A stretch of 64,000 nt of DNA from Myroides odoratimimus. GTDB taxonomy: Bacteria; Bacteroidota; Bacteroidia; Flavobacteriales; Flavobacteriaceae. The stretch spans positions 124,001-188,000 of the forward strand of contig NZ_BCMQ01000005.1 in the NCBI RefSeq assembly GCF_001485415.1, in the 5' to 3' direction. Below, piece by piece: positions 17,880-26,534 of the stretch. Each line of letters begins with the position of its first letter. Position 1 is the stretch's first letter. A program made the translations under genes and the position numbers. The notes below the pieces were generated by a model, which ran no database searches, was not told where the DNA came from, and saw only the letters and a list, made by a program, of their open reading frames with translations.

Positions 17880-18587
17880 TTAGTTAAGATGGCTTAAGTC
17901 TGTATTAGTTTTTACTTCATAAGCTTCTTTATTTTGCTCAAATATTCTAGCGTCTAATTCACCTTTTAGAGTGATTCGGTCACCTTTTACTTCTAACCAA
18001 CTACCTTCTCTAAGCCCTACTACAGGTTGTGTATTAAAAGCGTGGAACTCATTGATACGTGTTTCTCTAGTTTCTCCCATATGAGTCGAACCTTCGATAG
18101 GGTCTAGGTAATGAGGATTTAGATTAAAGGGTACGAAACCAAATGTCTTGAATGAAGGAGGATATACGATAGGCATATCATTAGTCGTTTCCATTGTTAG
18201 TCCACAGATATTACTTCCCGCACTACATCCTAGATAAGGAGTTCCGTTGTTTACAACATCTATTACCGCATTCAGTACATTGTTTTTATAGAGTTGTTGT
18301 ACCAATAAGAAGGTGTTTCCTCCTCCTGTGAAGATTCCCTCTGCTTGTTGTAAAGCTTCTACTGGGTTAGTGTACTCATGTATTCCTTTGACATCAATAT
18401 TGATAGTAGCAAAAGCGGTTCTTACTTTTTCTGTATATTGATCATGCGTGATGCCTCCTGGTCTTGCATAAGGAATAAACAATAGTGTTGATATGTTCTT
18501 AAAATGTTCTTTTAATGTCGGTAATAAGTACTCTAGATAAGTTCCATTATATATGGTAGAAGTACTCGCAATAATTAGATTTTTCAT
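17880..18587 (-). CDS. pepE: Dipeptidase E (peptidase family S51)
   Basis: Cytoplasmic serine peptidase that hydrolyses dipeptides with N-terminal Asp. GIFTGGGNTFLLVQQLY, the nucleophile motif YLGCSAGSNICG (Ser in GxSAG) and LNPHYLDP (catalytic His) match the family. I start it at the ATG at 18587 (MKNLIIASTSTIYNG, 235 aa). The in-frame upstream extension to 18650 is basic, does not look like the family, and would exceed the usual length near 230. It is convergent with the tRNA array. Confidence 0.92.
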   Translation of the reverse strand: MKNLIIASTSTIYNGTYLEYLLPTLKEHFKNISTLLFIPYARPGGITHDQYTEKVRTAFATINIDVKGIHEYTNPVEALQQAEGIFTGGGNTFLLVQQLYKNNVLNAVIDVVNNGTPYLGCSAGSNICGLTMETTNDMPIVYPPSFKTFGFVPFNLNPHYLDPIEGSTHMGETRETRINEFHAFNTQPVVGLREGSWLEVKGDRITLKGELDARIFEQNKEAYEVKTNTDLSHLN

Positions 18588-18677
18588 GTGGATAAATAAT
18601 TTTTGTAAAAATAAGTCGTTTAAATAGAACATTTGCCTTTTCACCTGCAAATGTTCACCTAACTATAAAACACTATC

Positions 18678-19430
18678 ATGAACCTAACTCAAAAACTCTT
18701 GAGTATAATACTGCTTTTTGTAAGTAGTATTCACCTTGCTCAGGACTCCCCATCCGTTCTTAATGGAAAAATAGTGACTAGAGACGGAAACTTTGAAGGA
18801 ATAGTGATTCTAAATTCTTCAAAGGACATTTCTGTATTATCTGATGATAAGGGGTACTTCTCTATTCGCAGTCATATTAATGATACGATAAGATTTATCA
18901 GTCCTAATCATACAGAGTATCAGTATGTAGTTAACGAATTTGATATCAAGCGCAGTCCTGTACTATTTCCATTAGAACCGTTATACAGCATCAATAGACT
19001 TGACGAGATTGTCATCACGAAGATAGATAGTGATGCACTAGGCTTTACAGATAAATATACGAAGAGGTACACACCTGCAGAACGCAAACTCAGAACTGCT
19101 AAAACAGGTGGAGGAATGATACCAATAGATCCCTTTGTAAATATGCTGTCAGGGAGAATGAGTATGCTTAAGAAGAACCTTGCTTATGAGAAGACAGACC
19201 ACAGAGTAGATAAGCTGATAGAAGTGGTTACTAACGAACGATTAGTTGATTACTATCAAATACCTTTAGATTATGTGGAGGGTTTTGCGTATTATGCAGT
19301 AGAAAAAACAGAAATAAAAGAGTTACTCAATGTAGGAATGGTTAATGTCAATGAATTAGAAAGAGAGCTTACACCAGTGGTATTTGAATTTCTAGAAATG
19401 ATTAAGAATAAGAAGGAAGAAGAAATATGA
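18678..19430 (+). CDS. Exported protein with carboxypeptidase-regulatory-like domain, paralogue 1 of 4
   Basis: Uncharacterised exported protein. The N-terminal signal peptide ends near HLAQDS. Residues about 27-110 look like the CarboxypepD_reg-like beta-sandwich that opens many SusC proteins (LNGKIVTRDGNFEG, SVLSDDKGYFSI, NDTIRF). The segment NRLDEIVITK resembles the TonB-box region of SusC receptors, but no beta-barrel follows. The C-terminal ~130 aa is helical and family-specific: RYTPAERKLRTA, FVNMLSGRMSMLKK, IPLDYVEGFAYYAV. Four paralogues stand in tandem, so local duplication is clear; function is unknown. Confidence 0.8.
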   Translation: MNLTQKLLSIILLFVSSIHLAQDSPSVLNGKIVTRDGNFEGIVILNSSKDISVLSDDKGYFSIRSHINDTIRFISPNHTEYQYVVNEFDIKRSPVLFPLEPLYSINRLDEIVITKIDSDALGFTDKYTKRYTPAERKLRTAKTGGGMIPIDPFVNMLSGRMSMLKKNLAYEKTDHRVDKLIEVVTNERLVDYYQIPLDYVEGFAYYAVEKTEIKELLNVGMVNVNELERELTPVVFEFLEMIKNKKEEEI

Positions 19431-19513
19431 TATGTGTACAAGGTCATATTTAGTATAATATAAAGAAGGCTGTCAAGGCAGAGTATTGTCTTCCAATAAA
19501 TAGAAGTATTGTA

Positions 19514-20251
19514 ATGAATATAATTCAGAAGTTATTGACTTTATTAATCTTGTTAACTGGGATAGGTCACGGTTTGGCTCAAGAACAGGGAGGGATGATA
19601 AGTGGTAAGCTAGTCACTCGTGGAGGTGATTTAGATGGGACTGTGGTCACTAATATCAATAGAAGCAAAACGACATTAGCGGATAAGAAAGGTTATTTTG
19701 ATATATATGGAGAACCACAAGATACTATACGATTTAGTAGTGTATATCATATGGAATATACTTATGTCATAGCAGAAGCAGATATAAAGGGAGGTGTGCT
19801 CTTATTTCCCTTAGAACCCTTGCCTGATTTAAGTACGAGATTAAACGAGATTCTAATCACTAAAGTAGATGCAGGAGGACAAGGATTTACAAATAAATAT
19901 ACGAAAAGATATACTCCTGCAGAACGAAAGCTCAGAACAGCTACTACAGGAATATTAGATCCACTGGTGAATTTATTATCTGGTAGGACTGCCATGCTTA
20001 AGAAGAATCTAGCATATGAGAGGGAGGACTTCAGAGTAAGTAAGTTGTTAAACACGATAGATGAAGAAAGGTTAGTAGAGTATTATAAGATACCTCCTGA
20101 TTATGTAGAGAGCTTTGCGTACTATGCTGTGTCTAGAGAAGAGATAAGAGATATCGTAAATGCTACGATAATTGATACTAAATTCTTAGAAAGAATGATA
20201 GCTCCAATTGTATTAGATTTTCTAGAAATGGTCAAAACGAAGACAAAATAA
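19514..20251 (+). CDS. Exported protein with carboxypeptidase-regulatory-like domain, paralogue 2 of 4
   Basis: Same architecture as paralogue 1 and probably its closest relative here: signal peptide ending GLAQEQ, then SGKLVTRGGDLDGTVV, KGYFDI and DTIRFSS. LNEILITK takes the place of the TonB-box-like segment. The C-terminal block YTKRYTPAERKLRTATTG, LVNLLSGRTAMLKKNLAYER, IPPDYVESFAYYAV is strongly conserved between the two copies. It is 245 aa and lies 83 bp after copy 1, so the two could share a transcript. Confidence 0.8.
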   Translation: MNIIQKLLTLLILLTGIGHGLAQEQGGMISGKLVTRGGDLDGTVVTNINRSKTTLADKKGYFDIYGEPQDTIRFSSVYHMEYTYVIAEADIKGGVLLFPLEPLPDLSTRLNEILITKVDAGGQGFTNKYTKRYTPAERKLRTATTGILDPLVNLLSGRTAMLKKNLAYEREDFRVSKLLNTIDEERLVEYYKIPPDYVESFAYYAVSREEIRDIVNATIIDTKFLERMIAPIVLDFLEMVKTKTK

Positions 20252-20512
20252 CCTATTATAGCTTACTTATACTTCTTCCTAGTCTTGTAGTATTTGCTTG
20301 TTCTAGAAGAATAGAGGAGGTGTAACTTCTCTTCTTTTGATCACCTCTGAGTTATTAGAGATTTAAATAGATCGGGGGGCATTGAGGTAATAGAGATAGA
20401 TGGGTGTGGTTAGATGGAAGTTTTATTGAATACTTATTTTGAGTTTTAGGAATGTTAGCAGAGTTTATCAATGCTTTGCTTGCTTAGAAGTGAACACTTT
20501 ATAAACTAGTAT

Positions 20513-21280
20513 ATGAAGAATATAAAATACATTGCCATTATAGTAACTCTTCTTTTGGGAGAATTTGTATTAGCTCAAGAAGGATTAAAGACATTAAATG
20601 GAAAAATTCTTTTTAGAGATGGCGATAGAGATGAAGTGTTGGTTCTTAATGCTTCTAAAGGAACTTCTGTATTTTCAGATGATAAGGGATACTTCAGTCT
20701 GCAGGGGGAAGCGAATGATACTTTGAGATTCGTTAGTTTATCATACCTATTACATGTGTATATGATTACTGAAGTAGATTTAAACAGAGACCTTGTTCTG
20801 TTTTCTTTAGAAAGAAATACTATAGGAGAGGTATTGGACGAAATAGTTGTTACGAAAAAGAATAAGTCTCCATACCCTAAATATACTTATAAGTCTAAAG
20901 GGCCTAGTCCTATGGAACGACAGCTAGCTTATGCTACTTCTGGTCTTATCGCACCTTTAATCAATATGCTCAACGGTAGAACTAAGATGCTTAAGAAAGC
21001 GCTGGTCTATGAGCGTGCCGGGTTTAGAGCAGATAAATTTTTAGACTACGTAAGTGATGAGCTATTGGTTGATAAATATAAGATACCTTATGACTACGTA
21101 GAGAGTTTTGCTCTTTATGCAGTGAACGATGAGAAGGTAAAAGAAGCACTAGAGGTAACACCTGTAGATATGACTTACCTAGAGACAGTGATTGCTCCTG
21201 TAGCAGTCGACTTCTTAGAAGTGATTAAGGACAGACCTTTTAAAGAATTAGAACAACAAGTACCGGGGCAGAGCGATTAA
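20513..21280 (+). CDS. Exported protein with carboxypeptidase-regulatory-like domain, paralogue 3 of 4
   Basis: Signal peptide ending VLAQEG, then LNGKILFRDGDRDEVLV, SVFSDDKGYFSLQG and NDTLRF. The middle segment reads EVLDEIVVTKKN and the C-terminal block PSPMERQLAYATSG, LINMLNGRTKMLKKALVYER, IPYDYVESFALYAV. It is the most diverged in the AERKLRTA motif (MERQLAYA). At 255 aa with a short acidic tail, it follows copy 2 after 261 bp, far enough for its own promoter. Function unknown. Confidence 0.8.
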   Translation: MKNIKYIAIIVTLLLGEFVLAQEGLKTLNGKILFRDGDRDEVLVLNASKGTSVFSDDKGYFSLQGEANDTLRFVSLSYLLHVYMITEVDLNRDLVLFSLERNTIGEVLDEIVVTKKNKSPYPKYTYKSKGPSPMERQLAYATSGLIAPLINMLNGRTKMLKKALVYERAGFRADKFLDYVSDELLVDKYKIPYDYVESFALYAVNDEKVKEALEVTPVDMTYLETVIAPVAVDFLEVIKDRPFKELEQQVPGQSD

Positions 21281-21426
21281 ATAAGTGATTTATCTAGTTA
21301 TAGGTCGTTATTTAAACAGGATCAGTTATAGTGTTTATAAGCACATTGTTTTATTTAACATAAGTTTGCGAGGGTAAAATTTGTGTATCCTATAGAATGG
21401 AATATTTTTACAATTATAATTAAGGA

Positions 21427-22188
21427 ATGATGAGAATATTTGTAGCCTTTCTATTAATATTGAACTTTTCTGTTGTTTTCGCGCAAGAAAGAAAGATGAT
21501 AGATGGTAAGATTGTATCTAGAACGAAGAGATTAGATGGGGTATATGTAGCGAATATTAATACTGGAGAGTCTACGATGACTGCTCCTGGAGGATATTTT
21601 AAACTGAAGGCACAGGAGAATGATACGATTATGTTTTCAGGACCTGTTTTTCTAGGATATAGACATCAGTTAGATGATATAGATTTAAAGAGAGATATTA
21701 TTTTAATACCACTAGAGCCTAACTCACTCTATTATGAATTAGACGAAATAGTGATCACGAAGATCACTTCAGAATCTCTAGGGCTAATCCCTAAAGGGAC
21801 TAAGATACGTACACCAGCTGAGCGTAAGTTATATACCGCTACTACAGGAAGTGGACTGATTTCTGTAGATGCGATAGTGAATATGATTTCAGGACGTACT
21901 AAGATGCTGAAGAAAGCATTAGCTTATGAAAGACAAGAAGGACGAAAAGATAAGTTCTTAATGTATATTAGCCCAGAAAAGCTGACTAAAGATTACAGCA
22001 TTCCTAAAGATTATGTTTACGGGTTTGCCTATTATGTAGCTACAGATGAGTTAATGTCTTCTATTCTGAACACGAATATAGTAGACGAAAAGAAAGTCGC
22101 TAGTAGGGCTGGAGAACTTGCCTTAGAGTTTATAGAGCTGATCCAGGAGAAGTTAGATCTAGAAGTGAAGCAGACTAAGATAGAATAG
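21427..22188 (+). CDS. Exported protein with carboxypeptidase-regulatory-like domain, paralogue 4 of 4
   Basis: Signal peptide ending VVFAQER, then IDGKIVSRTKRLDGVYV, MTAPGGYFKLKA and NDTIMF. YELDEIVITKIT takes the TonB-box-like place; the C-terminal block reads IRTPAERKLYTATTG, IVNMISGRTKMLKKALAYER and IPKDYVYGFAYYVA. It is 253 aa. Last of the tandem set, it is followed by tatA after about 90 bp. The PAERK..TA, SGRT.MLKK and IP.DYV..FAYY blocks shared by all four probably mark the working surface of the C-terminal domain. Confidence 0.8.
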   Translation: MMRIFVAFLLILNFSVVFAQERKMIDGKIVSRTKRLDGVYVANINTGESTMTAPGGYFKLKAQENDTIMFSGPVFLGYRHQLDDIDLKRDIILIPLEPNSLYYELDEIVITKITSESLGLIPKGTKIRTPAERKLYTATTGSGLISVDAIVNMISGRTKMLKKALAYERQEGRKDKFLMYISPEKLTKDYSIPKDYVYGFAYYVATDELMSSILNTNIVDEKKVASRAGELALEFIELIQEKLDLEVKQTKIE

Positions 22189-22275
22189 TTTAACAAATGG
22201 TTTTAGATAAAATCTATGTGAGAATTTAATAAACTTCGTAGATTTGTAACCTTATAAATAGAAAAACGAATATTT

Positions 22276-22575
22276 ATGTTTGGAATCGGAGGGGGTGAAA
22301 TATTTTTCATCATTATTATAATTTTAATGTTGTTTGGTTCTGATAAGGTTCCAGAGATGGCACGTACCTTTGGTAAGTTTATGGCTCAGTTAAAGAATGC
22401 AACAAACGATATCAAACACGAAATCAATAAAAGCGCAGAAGAGTCTGGTATTAAAAAAGATATAACAGAGACTTTCGATATAGATATTAATCCTATGAAG
22501 GATATTCAGAATGAAGTAGAGAAGCAGAAAGAGGACATTGAGAATATTACAGGGCCAATAAAAAGACAACTTTAA
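22276..22575 (+). CDS. tatA: Sec-independent translocase protein TatA/TatB family
   Basis: Twin-arginine translocation component. A 99-aa protein with one N-terminal membrane helix (GEIFFIIIIILMLFG), then the FG hinge and an amphipathic helix (SDKVPEMARTFGKFMAQLKN), then a charged tail. The Glu in the membrane helix region and the amphipathic helix match TatA/B. In Bacteroidota one TatA-like protein often replaces the TatA/TatB split. Its stop overlaps the next ATG by one base (TAATG). No tatC is adjacent. Confidence 0.92.
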   Translation: MFGIGGGEIFFIIIIILMLFGSDKVPEMARTFGKFMAQLKNATNDIKHEINKSAEESGIKKDITETFDIDINPMKDIQNEVEKQKEDIENITGPIKRQL

Positions 22576-23138
22576 TGTTAGAAACAATTGTGCAGTGGGA
22601 TAAGGAACTAATGCTGTTCTTAAACAACTTAGGTACTCCTACATTTGACCCATTTTGGTTATTTATCACGAAGCAGTTTAACTGGCTTCCGTTTTACCTC
22701 TTATTACTTTACCTAGTATATAAGAAAGTATCCCTAAAGACACTGGGTATTATCCTGTTGTTCATAGCAGGGCTTATCGCCTTTACAGATCAGTCTACTA
22801 ATCTAGTCAAAAGTACAGTAGGTCGCCCTAGACCGTGTAGTACAGAGGATATTAAAGCGATGCTTAGAGTAGTGAAGTGCAGTAGTTCACTGAGTTTCTT
22901 CTCAGGACATGCCTCTAACTCTACTGCGACGATGCTGTTCTTATTCTTAATATTGAGAAGATATTATAAGTACGCGTTTTTAGTATTTATATTCCCACTC
23001 GTATTTGCATATAGTAGAATCTACTTGTCATTGCATTTCCCTACAGACATTTTCGTAGGAATGTGTGCAGGAATTATCTCAGGAACATTATTCTACCAAG
23101 GATTTAAATGGGTAGAAAAGAAATATAAGTTAGTTTAA
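22575..23138 (+). CDS. PAP2-family membrane phosphatase
   Basis: Integral membrane phosphatase of the type that dephosphorylates undecaprenyl pyrophosphate, phosphatidate or lipid A groups. All three signature motifs are present: KSTVGRPRP (KX6RP), FFSGHAS (SGH) and SRIYLSLHFPTD (SRX5HX3D). About six hydrophobic segments in 187 aa fit a membrane-bound PAP2 enzyme. It is translationally coupled to tatA. The substrate is not predictable. Confidence 0.92.
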   Translation: MLETIVQWDKELMLFLNNLGTPTFDPFWLFITKQFNWLPFYLLLLYLVYKKVSLKTLGIILLFIAGLIAFTDQSTNLVKSTVGRPRPCSTEDIKAMLRVVKCSSSLSFFSGHASNSTATMLFLFLILRRYYKYAFLVFIFPLVFAYSRIYLSLHFPTDIFVGMCAGIISGTLFYQGFKWVEKKYKLV

Positions 23139-23153
23139 CTAACACTAAAAAAA

Positions 23154-23177
23154 GGCTTAGAATCTATATTTTAAGCC
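23154..23177. terminator. Bidirectional terminator between PAP2 gene and methyltransferase
   Basis: GGCTTA / TAAGCC stem extended by an A run on the left and a T run on the right, lying between two convergent stop codons (23138 and 23185). Confidence 0.85.
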
Positions 23178-23184
23178 TTTTTTG

Positions 23185-23826
23185 TTATCGTACTCTTGAT
23201 ACTGTTAGTCCATCTCTTATCGGTAATAGTATCGTCTCTACACGAGGATCTTCTTTTAGTAATTTATTATACTGATCGATCTCTATAGTAGCTCTATCAT
23301 TCCATTTGATATCTTCTACTACCTTACCAGACCATAGGACATTATCAGATAGGATGATTCCTCCCTTATTCATCTTCTCGATGATGAGGTGAAAGTAGTT
23401 TGTGTAATTCTTTTTATCTGCATCTAAGAACACTAGGTCGAACTTCTTATCTAAAGTAGGGATAATGTCTAATGCACTACCTAAGTGCTGAGTGATCTGA
23501 TGCCCATAGTCAGACATATCGAAGTATTTTCGTTGAAAGTCTACTAACTCTTCGTTTACATCTATTGTATCGATAGTACCATCAGCTCTCAGCCCTTCTG
23601 CTAGTGATAGTGTAGCATATCCGGTGAATGTACCTACCTCTAATATGTGCTGAGGGTTAACTAGCTTAGAGATCATACTCAAAAAACGACCTTGGAAGTG
23701 ACCACTCAGCATTCTAGGCTGTAGTACTTTTTGGTACGTTTCTTTATCTAGTTTGGCTAATAACTCAGGCTCATTTTCTGAGTGTCTTGCCGCATAATCC
23801 TCTAACTCTGGTGATATAAAATGCAT
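23185..23826 (-). CDS. Class I SAM-dependent O-methyltransferase
   Basis: Cation-dependent O-methyltransferase of the catechol/caffeoyl-CoA type. ILEVGTFTGYATLSLAEGL is the SAM-binding glycine loop (about residue 60), TIDTIDVNEE holds the acidic ribose contact, and LVFLDADKKNYTNYF plus SDNVLWSGKV carry the metal-binding Asp and Asn. At 213 aa it has the normal length for the bacterial family. The natural substrate is unknown; such genes are common in flavobacteria without clear context. Confidence 0.92.
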   Translation of the reverse strand: MHFISPELEDYAARHSENEPELLAKLDKETYQKVLQPRMLSGHFQGRFLSMISKLVNPQHILEVGTFTGYATLSLAEGLRADGTIDTIDVNEELVDFQRKYFDMSDYGHQITQHLGSALDIIPTLDKKFDLVFLDADKKNYTNYFHLIIEKMNKGGIILSDNVLWSGKVVEDIKWNDRATIEIDQYNKLLKEDPRVETILLPIRDGLTVSRVR

Positions 23827-24265
23827 AATCGAAATTCAAGTAATAATTAAAGGCACAAATATAATCCTAGATTGAACGTTGACCAAATACTCCTGTAGTT
23901 TTATGATTATTAGTCTATTTAGAGTTTGCTTAGACCGTAAATAGCGATATATACTGTAGATCTACTGTATAGATGGTTCGGATAGAGAATTAGTACAGTT
24001 CGCAAAAACACCTCTTAACCCTAGTATTTACTTGGTATTTCCGAACACTATCCGAACAGAAATTACATTAATAAACAGGAAGTGTTGATGTAGAGTGGAT
24101 TATGCTCTATGTAGAACTTCATAATAGGTCAAAAAGGTAATTAATAGCCAAATACTCCAAATAGAGTCATCGTGATGTGATCATATTAAAAGGTGTTATT
24201 AAAAATAACTGCTAGAGAAGTGATTTATTTTTCTAAATTTATAGGAACCAATTATTTAAACTATT
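23827..24265. other. 439-bp gene-free gap between divergent genes
   Basis: No credible ORF. It contains the locus B 11-bp-period repeats (23952-24058). The rest is AT-rich with a few short direct repeats such as a twice-occurring AATACTCC (23886 and 24153 regions). Confidence 0.55.
23952..24058. repeat. 11-bp-period inverted repeat block, locus B
   Basis: TACTGTA occurs at 23952 and 23963 (11 bp apart). GTTCGGATAG (23976-23985) is the exact reverse complement of CTATCCGAAC (24048-24057), and CCGAACA occurs at 24041 and 24052, again 11 bp apart. The unit is ACTATCCGAAC. Same architecture as 4702-4776 and 39163-39240. Confidence 0.75.
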
Positions 24266-25423
24266 ATGAAGGTATTAAAGAAAGTTCTGAAGTGGCTAGT
24301 GATTTTGATAGCGCTAGTTGTGGCACTGATGTATATATTTAAAGTGGATTACCTCTTTACGGCGGTGCGTACCATATACTTTAATGGATATAAGACAGCA
24401 TTCTTAGATGATTATAAATATTTTCCGACTAGGGAGATTAAGAATGATGTAGGGCAGCCGTGGGCATTCACGAAGGATTATAATACGATAAAAGCGAGTG
24501 ACAACTTAGAGAATACGCATAAAGAACTGGAGTCTATAGCTTATTTAGTCATCAAGAATGATAGTATCTTCTATGAGGCTTATTATGACGGGTATGGAAA
24601 GGACTCTTATACTAACTCTTTCTCGATGGCTAAGAGTATCGTATCTGCAGCCTTAGGTAAGGCATTACAGAGGGGTGAGATCAAGAGCTTAGATCAGAAG
24701 GTAATAGAGTTTTTACCAGAGTTAAAAGGGAAGTATAAAGACGAAGTGACTGTAGGAGACCTGTCTTCTATGGCGTCAGGATTAGATTGGGATGAGGCAT
24801 ATTACAGTCCGTTCTCAGTGGTGACGAGAGCTTATTTTGATAAAGATTTGAGAAATGTAATGCTAGGCTTAGAGATAAAGGATAAGCCTGGACAAGAGTT
24901 TATTTATAAAAGTGGAGATACAGAGCTATTGACGATGGTGTTAGAGAAAGCTACTGGTAAGTATATGACGGATTATATATCAGAACATTTCTGGAAGCCT
25001 ATGGGAGCAGAGAATCCAGCGTTATGGCAGATAGATCATGAAGGGGATGGTGTAGAGAAGTCATACTGTTGTTTTACGAGTAATGCACGTGATTTTGCTA
25101 GATTTGGTAAGTTGTATAAAGACGGGGGATTGTGGAACGGTGATATGATATTAGATAGTACGTTTATTAAAAAGTCAGTTACTCCACGTTTTAAAGATGC
25201 GCCTGAGTATGGCTATGGTTGGTGGTTAGTGAATCACAATGGACAAGATTTCTTCTATATGCGAGGTCATTTAGGACAGTTCGTGATCGTGTCTCCTAAG
25301 GATAATGTGATCATTGTGCGTCTAGGACACTTAAAGGGATTACAGACAGAGGAAGATCCTCATAGTAACGATCTGTATACTTATATCGATGAGGCTTATA
25401 ATATGTTGAACCAAAGGAAATAA
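24266..25423 (+). CDS. Beta-lactamase-like serine hydrolase (class C fold), membrane-anchored
   Basis: Serine hydrolase of the beta-lactamase/DD-peptidase/esterase family. An N-terminal membrane anchor (VLKWLVILIALVVALMYIF) is followed by a long catalytic domain. The nucleophile motif is FSMAKS (SxxK, Ser near 120), the second is YKSGDTELL (Y-x-S in place of Y-x-N), and the third is RGHLGQF (HxG). At 385 aa it has the normal family length. These proteins are usually esterases or peptidases; I would not infer beta-lactam resistance. The next gene starts 3 bases later. Confidence 0.88.
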   Translation: MKVLKKVLKWLVILIALVVALMYIFKVDYLFTAVRTIYFNGYKTAFLDDYKYFPTREIKNDVGQPWAFTKDYNTIKASDNLENTHKELESIAYLVIKNDSIFYEAYYDGYGKDSYTNSFSMAKSIVSAALGKALQRGEIKSLDQKVIEFLPELKGKYKDEVTVGDLSSMASGLDWDEAYYSPFSVVTRAYFDKDLRNVMLGLEIKDKPGQEFIYKSGDTELLTMVLEKATGKYMTDYISEHFWKPMGAENPALWQIDHEGDGVEKSYCCFTSNARDFARFGKLYKDGGLWNGDMILDSTFIKKSVTPRFKDAPEYGYGWWLVNHNGQDFFYMRGHLGQFVIVSPKDNVIIVRLGHLKGLQTEEDPHSNDLYTYIDEAYNMLNQRK

Positions 25424-25426
25424 GAT

Positions 25427-26140
25427 ATGCTTAGAAATGTGATGCTAGATAGCTTACTCTTTTTTGATATTGAGACAGTGCCTGAAGTGCCTGCTTTTAA
25501 TGATCTAGATGAGGAGATGCAAGATCTGTTTGATATCAAGACGGCTTATCAGAGAAGAGATGGGCAGACTGCAGCGGAGTTTTATGAACGTGCAGGGATT
25601 TGGGCAGAGTTTGGTAAGGTGGTATGTATCTCAGTGGGGTATTTTACCTATAAGAATGGGGATAGACAGTTTAGGGTAAAATCCTTTGCAGGAGAGGAAC
25701 GCCGTCTGTTACAAGAGTTTTCTAATTTAATAGACGAATATTTTAATGATCCTACTCGCGTTCTATGTGGGCATAATATTAAGGAATTTGATATTCCCTT
25801 TGTTGTGAGGCGGATGTTGATAAATGAGGTAAAAATCCCCAACAAACTGTGTATTATTGGGAAAAAACCGTGGGAGGTGAATCATCTAGATACTATGGAA
25901 ATGTGGAAGATAGGAGATTATAAACATTTTACATCTTTAAGGCTTTTGACTAGAATATTAGGTATACCCTCTCCTAAAGACGATATAGACGGGAGTGAGG
26001 TGGCTAAGGTGTATTATGAAGATAAAGATATTGACAGAATAATCGTGTATTGTGAGAAAGATGTGGTAGCAGTGGCACAGGTTTTGCTGAGATTTAAGCG
26101 TGAGGAACTATTAAGTCAGAGCGAGATATTTTCTGTTTAA
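25427..26140 (+). CDS. Predicted 3'-5' exonuclease (RNase H-like, PolB-associated type)
   Basis: DEDD-type nuclease. Exo motifs are visible: LLFFDIETVPEVP (DxE), GHNIKEFDIPFVVRRM (motif II Asp), and IVYCEKDVVAVAQVL (motif III with C-E-K-D). SLRLLTRILGIPSPKDDIDGSEVAKVYY is typical of the predicted PolB-like exonuclease family widespread in Bacteroidota. At 237 aa it is full length. It follows the serine hydrolase after 3 bases and is probably cotranscribed. Confidence 0.87.
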   Translation: MLRNVMLDSLLFFDIETVPEVPAFNDLDEEMQDLFDIKTAYQRRDGQTAAEFYERAGIWAEFGKVVCISVGYFTYKNGDRQFRVKSFAGEERRLLQEFSNLIDEYFNDPTRVLCGHNIKEFDIPFVVRRMLINEVKIPNKLCIIGKKPWEVNHLDTMEMWKIGDYKHFTSLRLLTRILGIPSPKDDIDGSEVAKVYYEDKDIDRIIVYCEKDVVAVAQVLLRFKREELLSQSEIFSV

Positions 26141-26173
26141 GTTAAAGAAATATTAAAAAACATTGGTTAGTGC

Positions 26174-26204
26174 TTGTTGTTAAAATAATTTTTTTCTAAT
26201 TTTG
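26174..26204 (+). promoter_or_regulatory. Promoter of the short-ORF leader
   Basis: TTGTTG at 26174-26179 and TAATTTTG at 26197-26204 (spacing 17-20 bp) form a very good Bacteroidota promoter. The first short ORF starts 22 bases after it. Confidence 0.72.
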
Positions 26205-26225
26205 ACTTCAAATAAGGAAATAGTA

Positions 26226-26303
26226 ATGCAGAAAATTTATTCAAATATGGTTTATTCAACAAAATGTGTATTCTCTAAGAAGAATGCATCGTTTATGGTA
26301 TAG
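26226..26303 (+). CDS. Short ORF 1 (25 aa), candidate leader peptide
   Basis: A 25-codon ORF directly behind a good promoter and 30 bases before a strong terminator. The peptide starts MQKIYSNM and has the core KCVFSKK. The same spacing of promoter, short ORF and terminator recurs in the next module, and the core resembles KGICFPKH of short ORF 2. No ribosome-binding site is expected in this phylum. It could be a leader peptide controlling the terminator, or an independent micropeptide. Confidence 0.45.
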   Translation: MQKIYSNMVYSTKCVFSKKNASFMV

Positions 26304-26333
26304 AGCTGTCTTTGGATACGTATAAAGATATTT

Positions 26334-26364
26334 AATAAGCCTCTGTACCTCACAGGGGCTTATT
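26334..26364 (+). terminator. Terminator after short ORF 1
   Basis: AATAAGCC-T-CTGT pairs with ACAG-G-GGCTTATT (one U-G pair), with a 5-nt loop and a run of T at 26363-26370. Strong intrinsic terminator shape. Confidence 0.88.
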
Positions 26365-26397
26365 TTTTTTAAGAAAGAAACATATAAAAATAAAGTA

Positions 26398-26502
26398 ATG
26401 AATTTAGTCTATAATCTATTAACGTCAACATCATATAAGGGAATTTGTTTTCCTAAGCATTCGATGTATACATACGTAGCCAAGAGAGATAGCTTGTTTT
26501 GA
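26398..26502 (+). CDS. Short ORF 2 (34 aa), candidate leader peptide
   Basis: A 34-codon ORF between two terminators. The peptide starts MNLVYNLLTS and holds KGICFPKHSMYTYV, alignable with KCVFSKKNASFMV of short ORF 1. It ends 32 bases before the next terminator. Its own promoter is not evident. The parallel arrangement suggests duplication of a regulatory module. Confidence 0.42.
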   Translation: MNLVYNLLTSTSYKGICFPKHSMYTYVAKRDSLF

Positions 26503-26534
26503 TCATACTATTTTTATAGTTAAGAATAAATAAG

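Noticed and set aside
18588..18650. N-terminal extension of dipeptidase E
   Set aside because: The extension is not family-like and exceeds the usual length; the ATG at 18587 fits.
20252..20512. GAGGTG/CACCTC inverted repeat between paralogues 2 and 3 as a terminator
   Set aside because: Stem is only six bases with a long loop and lacks a T run; not convincing.
24266..25423. Antibiotic-resistance beta-lactamase
   Set aside because: SxxK, YxS and HxG motifs fit the wide serine hydrolase family; nothing points to beta-lactam hydrolysis or a resistance context.
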